Positions 34,730 to 43,870 of a stretch of 64,000 nucleotides of DNA are shown in pieces (the first letter of the stretch is position 1; each line of letters opens with the position of its first letter). Where the stretch lies: NCBI RefSeq assembly GCF_007744255.1, contig NZ_CP036267.1, forward strand, positions 1,364,001 through 1,428,000, in the 5' to 3' direction. The notes under the pieces were generated by a model. The model saw only the letters and a program-made list of their open reading frames with translations. It had not been told where the DNA came from and ran no database searches. Source of the DNA: Thalassoglobus polymorphus. GTDB lineage: Bacteria > Planctomycetota > Planctomycetia > Planctomycetales > Planctomycetaceae. The position numbers were made by a program, and so were the translations under genes.

Positions 34730-35779
34730 ATGCTGAACAGGCTGCGAGACTGGTTTTGTCCCGATCTCGGGATTGACCTCGGGACGGTGAATACACTGAT
34801 CACCGTTCGTGGAGAGGGTGTGGTCGTTGATGAGCCGACAGTGGTCGCTTTGGAAAAGAAGTCGCGTCAAATTCTCGGTCGGGGAGCCGCTGTCGGGAAG
34901 TTGGCAAAGCAGATGATTGGGCGAACGCCCGGGTCGATTGAGGCAGTCAAACCGGTACGGCATGGAGTCATTACCGACTTTCAGTTGTGTGAGCAGATGC
35001 TCCGGTATTTCTTTCGAAAGGCTGCCGTACAGAAAGCCGGTTTGCGACCACGTGTGGTGATCGCAGTCCCTTCTGGAATCTCACCCGTAGAAAAACGCGC
35101 GGTCTTCAACTCTGCTGAACGAGCCGGAGCTGGGCGGATTTATCTTATCGAAAAGGCCAAGGCTGCGAGTATCGGAGCAGGGCTCCCGATCTCTGAACCG
35201 TTGGCAAGTATGATTTGTGACATCGGAGGGGGGACGACGGAAGCTGCGATTTTGAGCTTGGGGGAAATCGTGGCGAGCCGGTCGAGTCGCATCGCTGGCG
35301 AAGCGATGGATGAAGCAATCGTTGATGCCGTCCGACAGCGATTTTCGTTGCGGATCGGGATGGCAACCGCCGAGCAATTGAAAATCGAAATCGGCTCTGC
35401 CTACCCATTGGATAATGAATTAACAACAGAAGTCCGTGGGCTGGATAGTATCAGCGGGATTCCACGCAAAGCGATGATCACTAGTGAAGAGTTACGGCTG
35501 GCGGTTGAAGATTGCCTCTGGAAAATTGTGAACAACATCAAAGCAACTATTGAAGTCTGCGATCCCGAACTGATCGGAGACCTCGCCGATACGGGAATTA
35601 TCCTCACTGGTGGAGGCGCTTTGTTACGGAACAGCGACCTTTTCTTCAGTGAGCACTTGGGCGTGCCCGTCCGTGTTGATCCTCAACCGTTGACGACAGT
35701 TGCTCGAGGAACAGCAATCTGCCTGGACCATCTGCAACACTGGCGTCGTCGTTTTCAAACAGAAGGCGTCGGGTTTTGA
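34730..35779 (+). CDS. mreB: Rod shape-determining actin-like protein MreB
   Basis: A 349-residue protein from ATG 34730. Actin-fold motifs: GIDLGTVNTLITVRG (phosphate 1), EPTVVALEKKSRQILGRGAAV, AVPSGISPVEKRAV, SMICDIGGGTTEAAILSLGEI (phosphate 2) and IILTGGGALLRNSD (adenosine). It polymerises under the membrane to direct lateral wall synthesis. IDLGTVNT where many MreB have GTANT is a minor difference. mreC follows by 57 bp. No mreD, PBP2 or rodA follows. With murA and the carboxypeptidase tail it fits a peptidoglycan-containing planctomycete. Confidence 0.95.
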   Translation: MLNRLRDWFCPDLGIDLGTVNTLITVRGEGVVVDEPTVVALEKKSRQILGRGAAVGKLAKQMIGRTPGSIEAVKPVRHGVITDFQLCEQMLRYFFRKAAVQKAGLRPRVVIAVPSGISPVEKRAVFNSAERAGAGRIYLIEKAKAASIGAGLPISEPLASMICDIGGGTTEAAILSLGEIVASRSSRIAGEAMDEAIVDAVRQRFSLRIGMATAEQLKIEIGSAYPLDNELTTEVRGLDSISGIPRKAMITSEELRLAVEDCLWKIVNNIKATIEVCDPELIGDLADTGIILTGGGALLRNSDLFFSEHLGVPVRVDPQPLTTVARGTAICLDHLQHWRRRFQTEGVGF

Positions 35780-35836
35780 TTTGGGATCGAGAATTCTCGG
35801 TTCGCACATTTTGACCAAGATTGAAGTTGAGTCACC

Positions 35837-36781
35837 ATGAATGCCTCGCGTTGGCAATCTCCGTTCTCGATTTGGCTGGGCTGGCTGCTGGTTGTGGCAT
35901 TCCTGTATTTTGGGCCTGCAACATTTTCGAATCGATTGTCGAGTGCCATTCTGAGCGGGGCAGGGTGGTCGTTGACGACATTGAATGAACTGCAAGTGTG
36001 GTCAACGAAATCCGTTTCTGTCGAGAAGGATTCTCAAGCGACGAATGTCGACGTACAACAGTTACGCTCGCTCGAACAGCAAAACCGCGATCTGGCAACG
36101 ATGATTGCGACCTTGCGAGAACAAAACGCACTTTTGAACTCATTTCCTGGCGGACCTGAGTTCTCAGAAACTCTCCCGCTCCGAAAAACAATCGCGGTGA
36201 CAACGAATGTGATTGGCTCGCGCGGAAATGAATTACAGGGAGCGTTGCGGTTGCTCGTTTCTCTAGGGGAACGTGAAGGGATCGCTGAAAATGAACTTGT
36301 TCTGGACGGCGCCGGGTTGCTGGTTGACCAAGGGGCTTTGGCAGGGCTGTCAGCTGATCAGCTTGTTTCATTGGGGAAATCTCTTTTTGGCCGGACCGTC
36401 CAGGTGGGGAAGTGGACGACGCTTGTTCAACCGGTGACTGATCCTGACTTCCGAACTGCGGTGCGGCTCGTCCGTTCTTCTGAATTTGGAACGGTAATGG
36501 GAGCACGAGGAATTCTGAAAGGGACAGGCAACGGTTGCGAAATGATCGAAGTGGTCGGAACAGAACCCGTTGCGGTGGGCGATCTCGTCTATACGGATAC
36601 TCTGGTTTCGCCAACCTCGGTCCCGATTTATTGTGGACGTGTGACGAATGCCTCTATCGCAGCCAATGCAGCCCACTGGACCATTCATGTGAGTCCAGCC
36701 AGTTCGATTGATTCGACACCGGCAAAGCTGACGGTGTTGAAGACTGATCTCCATCTTCGTGATGAATCGCCATCACGTTGA
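35837..36781 (+). CDS. mreC: MreC-like rod shape-determining protein
   Basis: A 314-residue protein from ATG 35837. A membrane segment at about 11-28 (IWLGWLLVVAFLYFGPA) precedes a coiled coil near 65-95 (VQQLRSLEQQNRDLATMIATLREQ) and a beta-rich periplasmic part. This order and the place after mreB identify it; sequence likeness to textbook MreC is low. It would sit in the inner membrane and link MreB to wall synthases. The stop TGA is followed two bases later by an R3 repeat, after which a minus-strand gene converges. Confidence 0.8.
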   Translation: MNASRWQSPFSIWLGWLLVVAFLYFGPATFSNRLSSAILSGAGWSLTTLNELQVWSTKSVSVEKDSQATNVDVQQLRSLEQQNRDLATMIATLREQNALLNSFPGGPEFSETLPLRKTIAVTTNVIGSRGNELQGALRLLVSLGEREGIAENELVLDGAGLLVDQGALAGLSADQLVSLGKSLFGRTVQVGKWTTLVQPVTDPDFRTAVRLVRSSEFGTVMGARGILKGTGNGCEMIEVVGTEPVAVGDLVYTDTLVSPTSVPIYCGRVTNASIAANAAHWTIHVSPASSIDSTPAKLTVLKTDLHLRDESPSR

Positions 36782-36783
36782 AA

Positions 36784-36851
36784 TAGAGCATTTTCAATGT
36801 TTCACATGCCCGTGAAGTTCACTCTCATGGCTTCGTAGACTGCTCGCTCTA
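36784..36851 (+). repeat. R3 dispersed repeat, copy 2 (68 bp)
   Basis: TAGAGCATTTTCAATGTTTC at one end and ACTGCTCGCTCTA at the other give short inverted ends (TAGAGC/GCTCTA). CATGCCCGTGAAG lies in the middle. It starts two bases after the mreC stop and reaches the end of the small membrane gene. Confidence 0.7.
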
Positions 36852-37058
36852 CTTATTTTCGTAAACCGCAGCGGAGTAGGCGGAGAAGATGTGCATGAGC
36901 CAACCGAGGAGAAAAATCCAGAGGATGACATCGATCACAAAGTGAAACGCTGCCGCAAGCATTCTTCCCTGAAGGAGTTGGCCTAAGCCAGGAATAAAGA
37001 AACTACACAAGGCAGCGAGGACATTTCCATCACTTCCACGGGTACTCATAGGTGGCAT
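36849..37058 (-). CDS. Small TM2-like membrane protein, 69 aa
   Basis: From ATG 37056-37058 (a second ATG at 37049 is also possible). After a short polar start the first hydrophobic stretch ALCSFFIPGLGQLLQGRM holds the G-x-GQ-L-xG motif of TM2-type proteins, and the second is FVIDVILWIFLLGWLMHIFSA. Such two-helix proteins are common and of unknown function. It converges on mreC, with an R3 repeat covering the junction; its last codons overlap the repeat's end. Confidence 0.72.
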   Translation of the reverse strand: MPPMSTRGSDGNVLAALCSFFIPGLGQLLQGRMLAAAFHFVIDVILWIFLLGWLMHIFSAYSAAVYENK

Positions 37059-37310
37059 TCATTTCTGTTGAAAGGGGCATTGTTCGCAGTTGGTCTCACT
37101 GCGAAGGTTCCCTGAAGTTTTTATCGATGAGGCGTTGAAGTCAAGAGGGAGGACTCCGTTTTTTTGTCGTGCCTCCTCGGAAATCACCTCGATTTTTTGC
37201 CTCAAACTTATTGGTTTCCTGTCACATCATGTGGATGAGTTTTTGGGGGGAGAAGTTCCGAAAATGTGAGCCTGAGTAGTGCGTGAAGCGGTTTCAACAG
37301 GAGAGGATCA
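37059..37310. other. Intergenic stretch, nothing recognised
   Basis: Between the small membrane gene and the terminator of the giant gene. It contains upstream sequence of the small gene; no repeat family or hairpin is clear. Confidence 0.4.
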
Positions 37311-37350
37311 AACAAAAAAAGAGCAGCAGGATTTGGTCCTGCTGCTCTTT
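37311..37350 (-). terminator. Intrinsic terminator of the giant beta-helix gene
   Basis: Read on the minus strand: AAGAGCAGCAGGA, short loop, TCCTGCTGCTCT, then TTTTTTTG. The stem is 12 bp and perfect. It begins about 42 bp past the stop codon at 37393. Confidence 0.92.
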
Positions 37351-37392
37351 GGTTTCGGTCTGTTTCAACTGATGTCTGTTGAAACGTTCGGT

Positions 37393-40300
37393 TTATGGGA
37401 CATAGGTTGTGGTATCCCAGTCGAAGAAGAGTTCTCCGAATTCAAACCCGGTATTGATCGGAGCAGCTGAGTTAAAGGTCGATCCGATGGTGTCAAACTC
37501 GTTGCTGGTTCCATCTCCGGTGAATCCGATGATGCTGGCTGCCGAAACTCGGAAGGTACTCGTTCCCATTCCCGGGTAAAGGTAGGTCAGACCAGGTCCA
37601 ACGAACGGTGGGAGTCCATCTCGGCTGGCGAGACGTTGTGCATTCCGACGTCGAGTCGAAATTCGGAACGGTCCCGCGATGTTTGGAGCCGCGATATTGT
37701 TGAGACGTGATTTGAATACTGGCTCTGCATTGTCGTACCAGGCACCTGTGTTGGTGACATCGATCGAGTTTCCGGTGTTCCCGGTAAAGACGAGGTCAAG
37801 TCGGGCCAAAGGATCGCTACGATATGGGGCGTCGAGTGAGAACTCGTTCTGAGTCCATGTTCCGTTTGTGACAGGTGGATTCGCTGTTGAGCGGAATGAT
37901 TCGAACCAGACATCTGTTCCAAAGTTTCCGGAGAAGACGTTGTCCGTAATGTTGGCGACCACTCCACCGAATCCATCGCTGGCATATCCACCCTCAAACG
38001 TTGTTCCAAAGCCACCGTCGCTGGTTCCGACTCTCATCACGAAGCCAGTTGCATCGAACTGTGAGCCGATTCCGTTGTTGTTGACGATGTTGTTGTCCAT
38101 GTTGAAGAGCATTCTCGGATCAGCGAAGATTGAACCGTTTGCCTGCATTCCATGGGTTTCATCATTAAGTGGGTTGTTGTCCGGTGTCGGAGCATCTTTG
38201 AAGTTGTACTGTGCTTCGTCCGAGGTGTTGACAACGTAAACACCTTCTCCGTCGTTAACATTAATCGTGTTGTTCAGCAGGTTGAAGACCATGTCTGGGC
38301 TGAAACCAGCGTTGAGGATATCAACACCACGTCCGCGATTGTCGAAGATGATGTTTGAATCGACGGTGATGTCGGACGACGCCAGGTTAAGTGTCGCCAC
38401 TTCGATCCCATCGCTTCCATTCCCTGTGATGGTGTTGTTGGTGATTTCAGACTCAACAATCACATTGTTATCTGCCCGGATCTCAATTCCGATGTCTGCG
38501 TTGTCAGCGATAAAGTTGTTATCGATTCCGATGATATTCCCGAAGAACACCGTGCTTTGGATGTCGATACCGCTGGCACCGTTGTCAGTGATCAGGTTGT
38601 TGTGGATATCAGCAATACCGACAGCTGTGGATTGAATACCAGCTGCTTCGTTTCCTTGAATGATGTTTCCAAGGCTGAAGCCATCTCCATCGACTCCGTT
38701 CTGACCAATTTCCAGAAGGGAATCAATTCCATACGATCCATCCAGCTGGATCCCTGAGCCACCATTGTTGACGATCTCGTTCTGGGTCCAGATCCCGGTA
38801 ACATTTCGTTGATCCAAGGCTGAGTTGGCTCGGTCTGTGACATGAATACCGTGGCTGGAGTTTGCGTCGATCAGGTTGCTGTTGATGATTGAATCAAGCA
38901 CAGCGTCTGCTTCGACTCGCATGTGAATTCCGCGAGTGTTGTTGCGGATGATGTTGTCTTGAATCAGGTACGTGTCGGTCGTGTTCGCATTCTGTGACAG
39001 AAGGCTGATTCCGTCTCCAGTGTTGGACTCGATTGTGTTTCGCAGGATTGTTCCGTTGATGAATCCGTCATCCTTGCGGTTCATCCCGATTCCATCTGAT
39101 CCGTTGCTGGTGATTACGCTGTCCTGAATCCGGATTTCATCGAAGATGCTGAACTCTGAAGACAGGATGTTGACACCACGTTGACCGTTTCCACTAATCA
39201 GGGTTTCTTCAACAAACAGGTCGACCAGTGAGGTGTTCACCGTTGGTGAATCCGGGCTGGAGATAATGCTGATTCCGTGATTTGTGTTATTCGAAATTGT
39301 TGTCAGTCCAGTGAACTCAGGATCGACAGGGCTGGTGATGGAAACACTCATTGTGGACCCGTTAAAGGTTTCTCCACGGTAACCGTTGTCAGCGTTTCCT
39401 GTGATCGTTGCGTTCATCAGGTCGATGTTCGCTGCGGAAGTGTCTCGTGTAATGATGTTGAGTCCACTACCTGAGCTACTTGCTGTGTACTGGTCACGGG
39501 AACTGTTGAGGTTGAGTGCTGATGCTCCATGCAATTCACCGCGAAGGTTAGAAGCGAGGTTCTGATCAATGAGGTTGTCTTGCATTGTGACGTTGACAGT
39601 ACTGTCTGTCAGGTCAAATTGAATCCCGCTGTTTCCACCGACACCAGCTTGCGTGACGACGCCTGGATCATCCAACGGAAGAGTCGAGGCTGCGAGCATG
39701 TAGTTTGCGAGTTTCTGCTCGTTTGCTGCAATCGTCGCGGCACTTGGGGCCACCATTTCAAGTTCGCTGCCACCAGCAGTTCCTGGAACAAGTGGGAAAG
39801 TCTGGTCAGCGGCACTCATGTCGACTGTGTAACCAAGGTCGCTGAACATGGCTGCTGTGACACGGGAGATTTTCCTTGGAGCTGTTCCAGTAGCCGAGTA
39901 AGTCATCAACTCGTCGCCGTAGAGAGCGTCATCCCAGTGGGCGTAGTCCGAACCAGGGCCGATTCCGGTTTGCAATGGGACGCCTGTGTCATTCAGGTTA
40001 AACAGTGCATTGTGTTCCGCCACCGCATTCGCTCCGGTATAGAGAGCATTCGGGTAGTCGACCAAACCTTTCTGAGCCCACAAGAAGTCTGTGAATCCCA
40101 GAACATGTCCCATTTCATGAATGATGACATCACGAAGTTCCAAAGCAGGCAAAGTTGGGAGGAACGAATTGCTGAATTCCATGAGTCCCAGATATGGAAG
40201 CATGTCAGCATCGTTTCTCTGAGCGGTGAATCCAGCTTGTCCCAGAATACCTGGTCCAAGGTCAGCTCCTTCAGCTGTAATGGTGATGTCGTCAATCAGC

Positions 40301-43014
40301 CCATAGACAGGATCGACAACATCAGGCAGGTCACCGATGATGATTTCTTGCCAGCGTTGAGCAGCGAAGTTGAATTGTGCCTGTTGAGCCGGAGTCAGGC
40401 CACCCAGGAAGGCAACATTAATGTTGAACCCACCGATTGGAGATCCGTTCCCTTGGATGAAGTTGTTCGTGATGATCAGGTCATCCATGAGTGAATCGAC
40501 ACCGATGATGTTGATTCCGTTTCCAGCGTTGTCGGTGATATCATTGTTTGTGATGTAGAACTGGTTGTTCGTTGCGTTATCCATGACGAAGGCCATGCCG
40601 TCTCGACCGTTGCGGTCGAAGAGGTTCATGTCGAATTCCCAGTCATTGAATGTGGCATCGTTCAGGTAGGCTGCAAAACCGCTTTCTCCGTTGTTGGAGA
40701 ATGTGTTTGCTCCCATCACGAAGTCGTTCATTTCTGAGTTGTCGACGATGACTGTCAGACCGTTTCGACTGTTTGAATCAAACAGGTTTCCTGTGAATCC
40801 TGGAATGAATTCCAGTGGGTCAAGTGGATCAACCTGTAATGGAGTGTTGATGGTTCCGCCATCTCGAGAGGCGAGTAACGCACCAGAGCCAATGTTGTTC
40901 TCGAAGGTGTTTCGTTGGAAAGTTGTCAGCGTGATTTCGCTTCCTACGCCTTCTGCATTGGCAACAAATCCAGCGGAAGTAATGTCTTGATTGTTCGAGA
41001 ATGTGTTGTCCTCAACGCTTGCGTTAATAGTTCCGCCGTTGATGGCTTCGATTTGCATTCCCGTTTCGTTGAGGTCAGCACTGTTGCCAACAATTCCTGT
41101 TGACATTGTCGCTGGGTCAAATGGGAACACATTCGTGGCGTCAGTCAGATCGGAAGGATCGATGTACACACTTCCGTCGCTGAAGACGGGGAGATCAGCA
41201 TCAGGAGCTGTCGGGACAGCGTCTGGCAGGTTATCTGCCATGATGTTGGCTCCATCGGCGATCACCTCAAAGCCAATTCCCATGTTGTTGCTTGTGGAGT
41301 TACTGAAGAGGGCAAGAGCTCCATCTCCTGTGAACTCAGCTTGTAGACCACCGATGATGTTGTCACGAAGTACGTTTTCGCTGTAGTGCAACGATCCCGA
41401 GAAGTTCGTCAGCTGTGTTGCGTATTCGGAGTTCTCCAGAATGTTACGGTTAATGCTGACACTGGAAACCATGTCTCCGTAGATGGCACTGCCAGTGCTT
41501 GCGTTCGGGCCAGTGAGTGTCATCTGGTGATCAATCTGGAAACCAGCGACTTCGAAACAGTTCCCGCCAGTTTCAAGTGTGATGATGTGGTCGTTTCCAA
41601 CGATTCCACTGCTCGTGAGCAGAGGCAAAGGTTGATCCGCCACGAATCCAGGCATCACAAACAGACTGCCTTCAGATTCGAAGTAGTGTTGAACACTGCT
41701 GCTCAAGAGGCGTTGACCACTCAGGAGACCAAGGCCTGTGTTCAGGTTTGTGTCGGTCTCATCTTCTCGAGGTTGAACGTAGATGATGTCGAATGCCCCT
41801 TGCTCAGCCAGTGACAAAGCGGAGTATTCTTCGAGTGACATGAACGGGTTGCCGACCGAACCGTTTCCAGAAGTCAGATCATCTGGATCAATATGTGCGA
41901 CATTGTAAGGCAATCCGGTTTTCGGATTGATTGCGATATTCTGTTGGATTCCGGTTCCAGTGCTGACCGGCATGCGGTAGCGACGAATCACAGAATCTGT
42001 GAGTGCGGAAGCGACGGCTGGACGTTTGAACCAACGGATTGGACCGCTTGACGGCATGGTCAGTTCGAAGTTGATTGAGAAGTTCGAACCAAATTCCGGG
42101 TCGTTCGTGTACAGTCCGTTTAACCAGAAACTGTCGTTGATCTGTGCTTGAGTTCGGACACTCACTCCGGCTGAGGTATCAGTCTCTTCACCTGCGAGGA
42201 TGTAAAAACCGACTCCGACATCGACACCGTATCCACCCAGGTAAGGGAATGGAGTTGCGATTTCCGCATCATACGTTTGCAGGGCTTCCTCTGTTCGAAT
42301 GAACTGTTGGACAGAAATGTTGTTCCCAACGAACGCATTCTCTCCTTGTCCGACCACGGACGTGTTCATCGATTCCCCGATCGGGATCGAGAAGTTCATT
42401 CGCATGTCGACATAGCGACCGAGAGATTCGAAACTCCCGCCCAACTGGTTGTAATCACCGTTGTAGGCAGTTTCGTTGTCCCACCAGAAAGAGGCCCCGT
42501 AGACACGGTCGTCTTCTGGAATGTATTCGCGATATCCGAGACCGAAGCTCGCGGAACCATCTCCACCATCGGAGATGTTCACTCGCGGGTTGACCCACCA
42601 TAAGGCGCGGTCACTCTCAAACGCTAATGGAATGAACGCATTGAGGTTGGTGTATCCATCCTCAAATCCGTATCGATCCATGCTTGACCGTCCAACACGC
42701 CAAAGGATTTCGTCCCTTGGTCTTGTTGCGGCAAAGCCGACGCTTTCGTCCTGTGGGACGAGAGCATCATTGAACATTGGGGGAGCACCCGGGATAAAGT
42801 GCGTTTGTTGCACTCCTGGTGCTGGAACAGCTGCCGAGGCGGAATGATCTTGACCACCAAGTCGTACAGAACCGTAATCCGCCTGGGAAACGGCTCCTCC
42901 TTCCGATTGCTGAGCTTCGAAAGCTCCCACATCAGGGGATTGTCCCCACGTGGTCGCCGACAAGCCTAAACAAGCGGTAATAACTTGCAGCCAACTCTTA
43001 CATGTGTCTTTCAT
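37393..43014 (-). CDS. Inverse-autotransporter-like giant surface protein with parallel beta-helix and embedded zinc metalloprotease
   Basis: Start ATG 43012-43014 with GGAG seven bases upstream gives 1,873 residues; a longer TTG start is less likely. A signal peptide (MKDTCKSWLQVITACLGLS) leads to a beta-barrel-like region at about 100-330 (DEILWRVGRSSMDRYGFED, ASFWWDNETAYNGDYNQLGG) resembling the barrel of inverse autotransporters (intimin/invasin type). Then comes a very long parallel beta-helix with NosD-type turns rich in 'NxF/I..N.G.G I' (for example DRNGRDGMAF, NNDITDNAGNGINI). At about 880-1070 a metalloprotease domain interrupts it: HEMGHVLGF at 966-974, third His in HWDDALYGDELMTY (His1026), and the Met-turn Met near 1036, like leishmanolysin-type (M8) peptidases. 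Predicted outer-membrane anchored, passenger outside. Barrel call moderate, beta-helix and zinc motif sure. Confidence 0.85.
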   Translation of the reverse strand: MKDTCKSWLQVITACLGLSATTWGQSPDVGAFEAQQSEGGAVSQADYGSVRLGGQDHSASAAVPAPGVQQTHFIPGAPPMFNDALVPQDESVGFAATRPRDEILWRVGRSSMDRYGFEDGYTNLNAFIPLAFESDRALWWVNPRVNISDGGDGSASFGLGYREYIPEDDRVYGASFWWDNETAYNGDYNQLGGSFESLGRYVDMRMNFSIPIGESMNTSVVGQGENAFVGNNISVQQFIRTEEALQTYDAEIATPFPYLGGYGVDVGVGFYILAGEETDTSAGVSVRTQAQINDSFWLNGLYTNDPEFGSNFSINFELTMPSSGPIRWFKRPAVASALTDSVIRRYRMPVSTGTGIQQNIAINPKTGLPYNVAHIDPDDLTSGNGSVGNPFMSLEEYSALSLAEQGAFDIIYVQPREDETDTNLNTGLGLLSGQRLLSSSVQHYFESEGSLFVMPGFVADQPLPLLTSSGIVGNDHIITLETGGNCFEVAGFQIDHQMTLTGPNASTGSAIYGDMVSSVSINRNILENSEYATQLTNFSGSLHYSENVLRDNIIGGLQAEFTGDGALALFSNSTSNNMGIGFEVIADGANIMADNLPDAVPTAPDADLPVFSDGSVYIDPSDLTDATNVFPFDPATMSTGIVGNSADLNETGMQIEAINGGTINASVEDNTFSNNQDITSAGFVANAEGVGSEITLTTFQRNTFENNIGSGALLASRDGGTINTPLQVDPLDPLEFIPGFTGNLFDSNSRNGLTVIVDNSEMNDFVMGANTFSNNGESGFAAYLNDATFNDWEFDMNLFDRNGRDGMAFVMDNATNNQFYITNNDITDNAGNGINIIGVDSLMDDLIITNNFIQGNGSPIGGFNINVAFLGGLTPAQQAQFNFAAQRWQEIIIGDLPDVVDPVYGLIDDITITAEGADLGPGILGQAGFTAQRNDADMLPYLGLMEFSNSFLPTLPALELRDVIIHEMGHVLGFTDFLWAQKGLVDYPNALYTGANAVAEHNALFNLNDTGVPLQTGIGPGSDYAHWDDALYGDELMTYSATGTAPRKISRVTAAMFSDLGYTVDMSAADQTFPLVPGTAGGSELEMVAPSAATIAANEQKLANYMLAASTLPLDDPGVVTQAGVGGNSGIQFDLTDSTVNVTMQDNLIDQNLASNLRGELHGASALNLNSSRDQYTASSSGSGLNIITRDTSAANIDLMNATITGNADNGYRGETFNGSTMSVSITSPVDPEFTGLTTISNNTNHGISIISSPDSPTVNTSLVDLFVEETLISGNGQRGVNILSSEFSIFDEIRIQDSVITSNGSDGIGMNRKDDGFINGTILRNTIESNTGDGISLLSQNANTTDTYLIQDNIIRNNTRGIHMRVEADAVLDSIINSNLIDANSSHGIHVTDRANSALDQRNVTGIWTQNEIVNNGGSGIQLDGSYGIDSLLEIGQNGVDGDGFSLGNIIQGNEAAGIQSTAVGIADIHNNLITDNGASGIDIQSTVFFGNIIGIDNNFIADNADIGIEIRADNNVIVESEITNNTITGNGSDGIEVATLNLASSDITVDSNIIFDNRGRGVDILNAGFSPDMVFNLLNNTINVNDGEGVYVVNTSDEAQYNFKDAPTPDNNPLNDETHGMQANGSIFADPRMLFNMDNNIVNNNGIGSQFDATGFVMRVGTSDGGFGTTFEGGYASDGFGGVVANITDNVFSGNFGTDVWFESFRSTANPPVTNGTWTQNEFSLDAPYRSDPLARLDLVFTGNTGNSIDVTNTGAWYDNAEPVFKSRLNNIAAPNIAGPFRISTRRRNAQRLASRDGLPPFVGPGLTYLYPGMGTSTFRVSAASIIGFTGDGTSNEFDTIGSTFNSAAPINTGFEFGELFFDWDTTTYVP

Positions 43015-43451
43015 CGATTGCTCCAGCATCCTGCCGTGTTTCAGCCACAGGTCCTTTGTGACTGTGCGTACAGGTCGTTTCTGCGCACTCGTCAACTCGT
43101 AACAACCCGCCCCGGTAAAATAGTCCGGTCGTGACGGTTCTACCGGTAATGGTAGTTATCCTGATCAATCGGTCGGGGTCCTCTCTTCAGTTGAGCGGAA
43201 TTACGGAACAGGTAAGATTTAACGATTGTTCCTGTTTTTCAGTCTCGTCAATTTCCACCGAATTTACCCATTCTTCCTGCCTTAGCTCAGTGTGGGCAGG
43301 GGACTGGCAAGGTGCGCGCAGGGTGGACGGGCTCAGAGAATCGACTCGCATTTTATTCTTGAAAAATCTTCAAACCTTGGGAATAAAACGGAGCGTCGAG
43401 GCCTCTATACTTTCACAGGCACGAAATTGTTATTGCTGCCAGGAACATAAC
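43015..43451. other. Divergent intergenic region between giant gene and lipoprotein gene
   Basis: About 440 bp holding both promoters. ACCGGTAATGGT-like short inverted sequences occur near 43,140-43,155. No gene is accepted here. Confidence 0.4.
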
Positions 43452-43468
43452 GTCTTTAAATTAAAGAC
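43452..43468 (+). promoter_or_regulatory. Inverted repeat just before the lipoprotein ribosome-binding site
   Basis: GTCTTTAA-A-TTAAAGAC, two perfect 8-bp arms, lies four bases before AGGAG (43472-43476), which precedes ATG 43483. It could be an operator or an RNA hairpin that affects translation. Confidence 0.5.
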
Positions 43469-43482
43469 ATTAGGAGAAAACG

Positions 43483-43734
43483 ATGAAGAAGTTTACTGCT
43501 CTACTCTCAGCGATGTTGCTCTGCGGATGGATGGTTGGATGTGCTCCAAAAGCTGACGATGCAGCTCCTGCTGACGCTCCTGCCGATGCTGCTGCTGATG
43601 CACATACTGACGAAGCACACACAGATGAAGCTGCTACCGACGCACCAGCAGCTGACGCTCCTGCAGAAGCACCTGCTGACGATGCAGCAGCACCAGCTGA
43701 CGATTCTTCAGCTGAAGCTGGAACAACTAACTAA
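43483..43734 (+). CDS. Small Ala/Asp-rich lipoprotein, 83 aa
   Basis: ATG 43483 follows AGGAG with seven bases between. MKKFTALLSAMLLCGWMVGC is a lipoprotein signal with Cys20 as acylation site. The mature part is almost only Ala, Asp, Glu, Pro, Thr and His in short imperfect repeats (APADAPADAA, HTDEAHTDEA, APAEAPADDA), so it is probably an unfolded acidic surface peptide. Similar tiny lipoproteins are frequent in planctomycetes; function unknown. It has its own terminator at 43771. It is divergent from the giant surface gene and may be a companion, but nothing proves this. Confidence 0.82.
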   Translation: MKKFTALLSAMLLCGWMVGCAPKADDAAPADAPADAAADAHTDEAHTDEAATDAPAADAPAEAPADDAAAPADDSSAEAGTTN

Positions 43735-43770
43735 TCATCTTTACGGCAACCTTGTCGTATTGACGAAAAA

Positions 43771-43806
43771 AAGCCTGCGAGAACATTCTCGCAGGCTTTT
43801 TTGTTT
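43771..43806. terminator. Bidirectional intrinsic terminator
   Basis: AAGCCTGCGAGAA-CA-TTCTCGCAGGCTT, a perfect 13-bp stem, with an A-run on the left and TTTTTTG on the right. It lies between the lipoprotein gene and the convergent PfkB kinase gene and can serve both. Confidence 0.93.
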
Positions 43807-43870
43807 GGAGTGCCGCAATAAGGCTGAGCAGGGAAGCTGGACTTTGCCGCTGTTGAGAGGCTCATCGGTC

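Noticed and set aside
39529-40494. 321-codon plus-strand frame inside the giant beta-helix gene
   Set aside because: Antisense shadow of the repetitive coding region; no start signal, many rare-looking residues.
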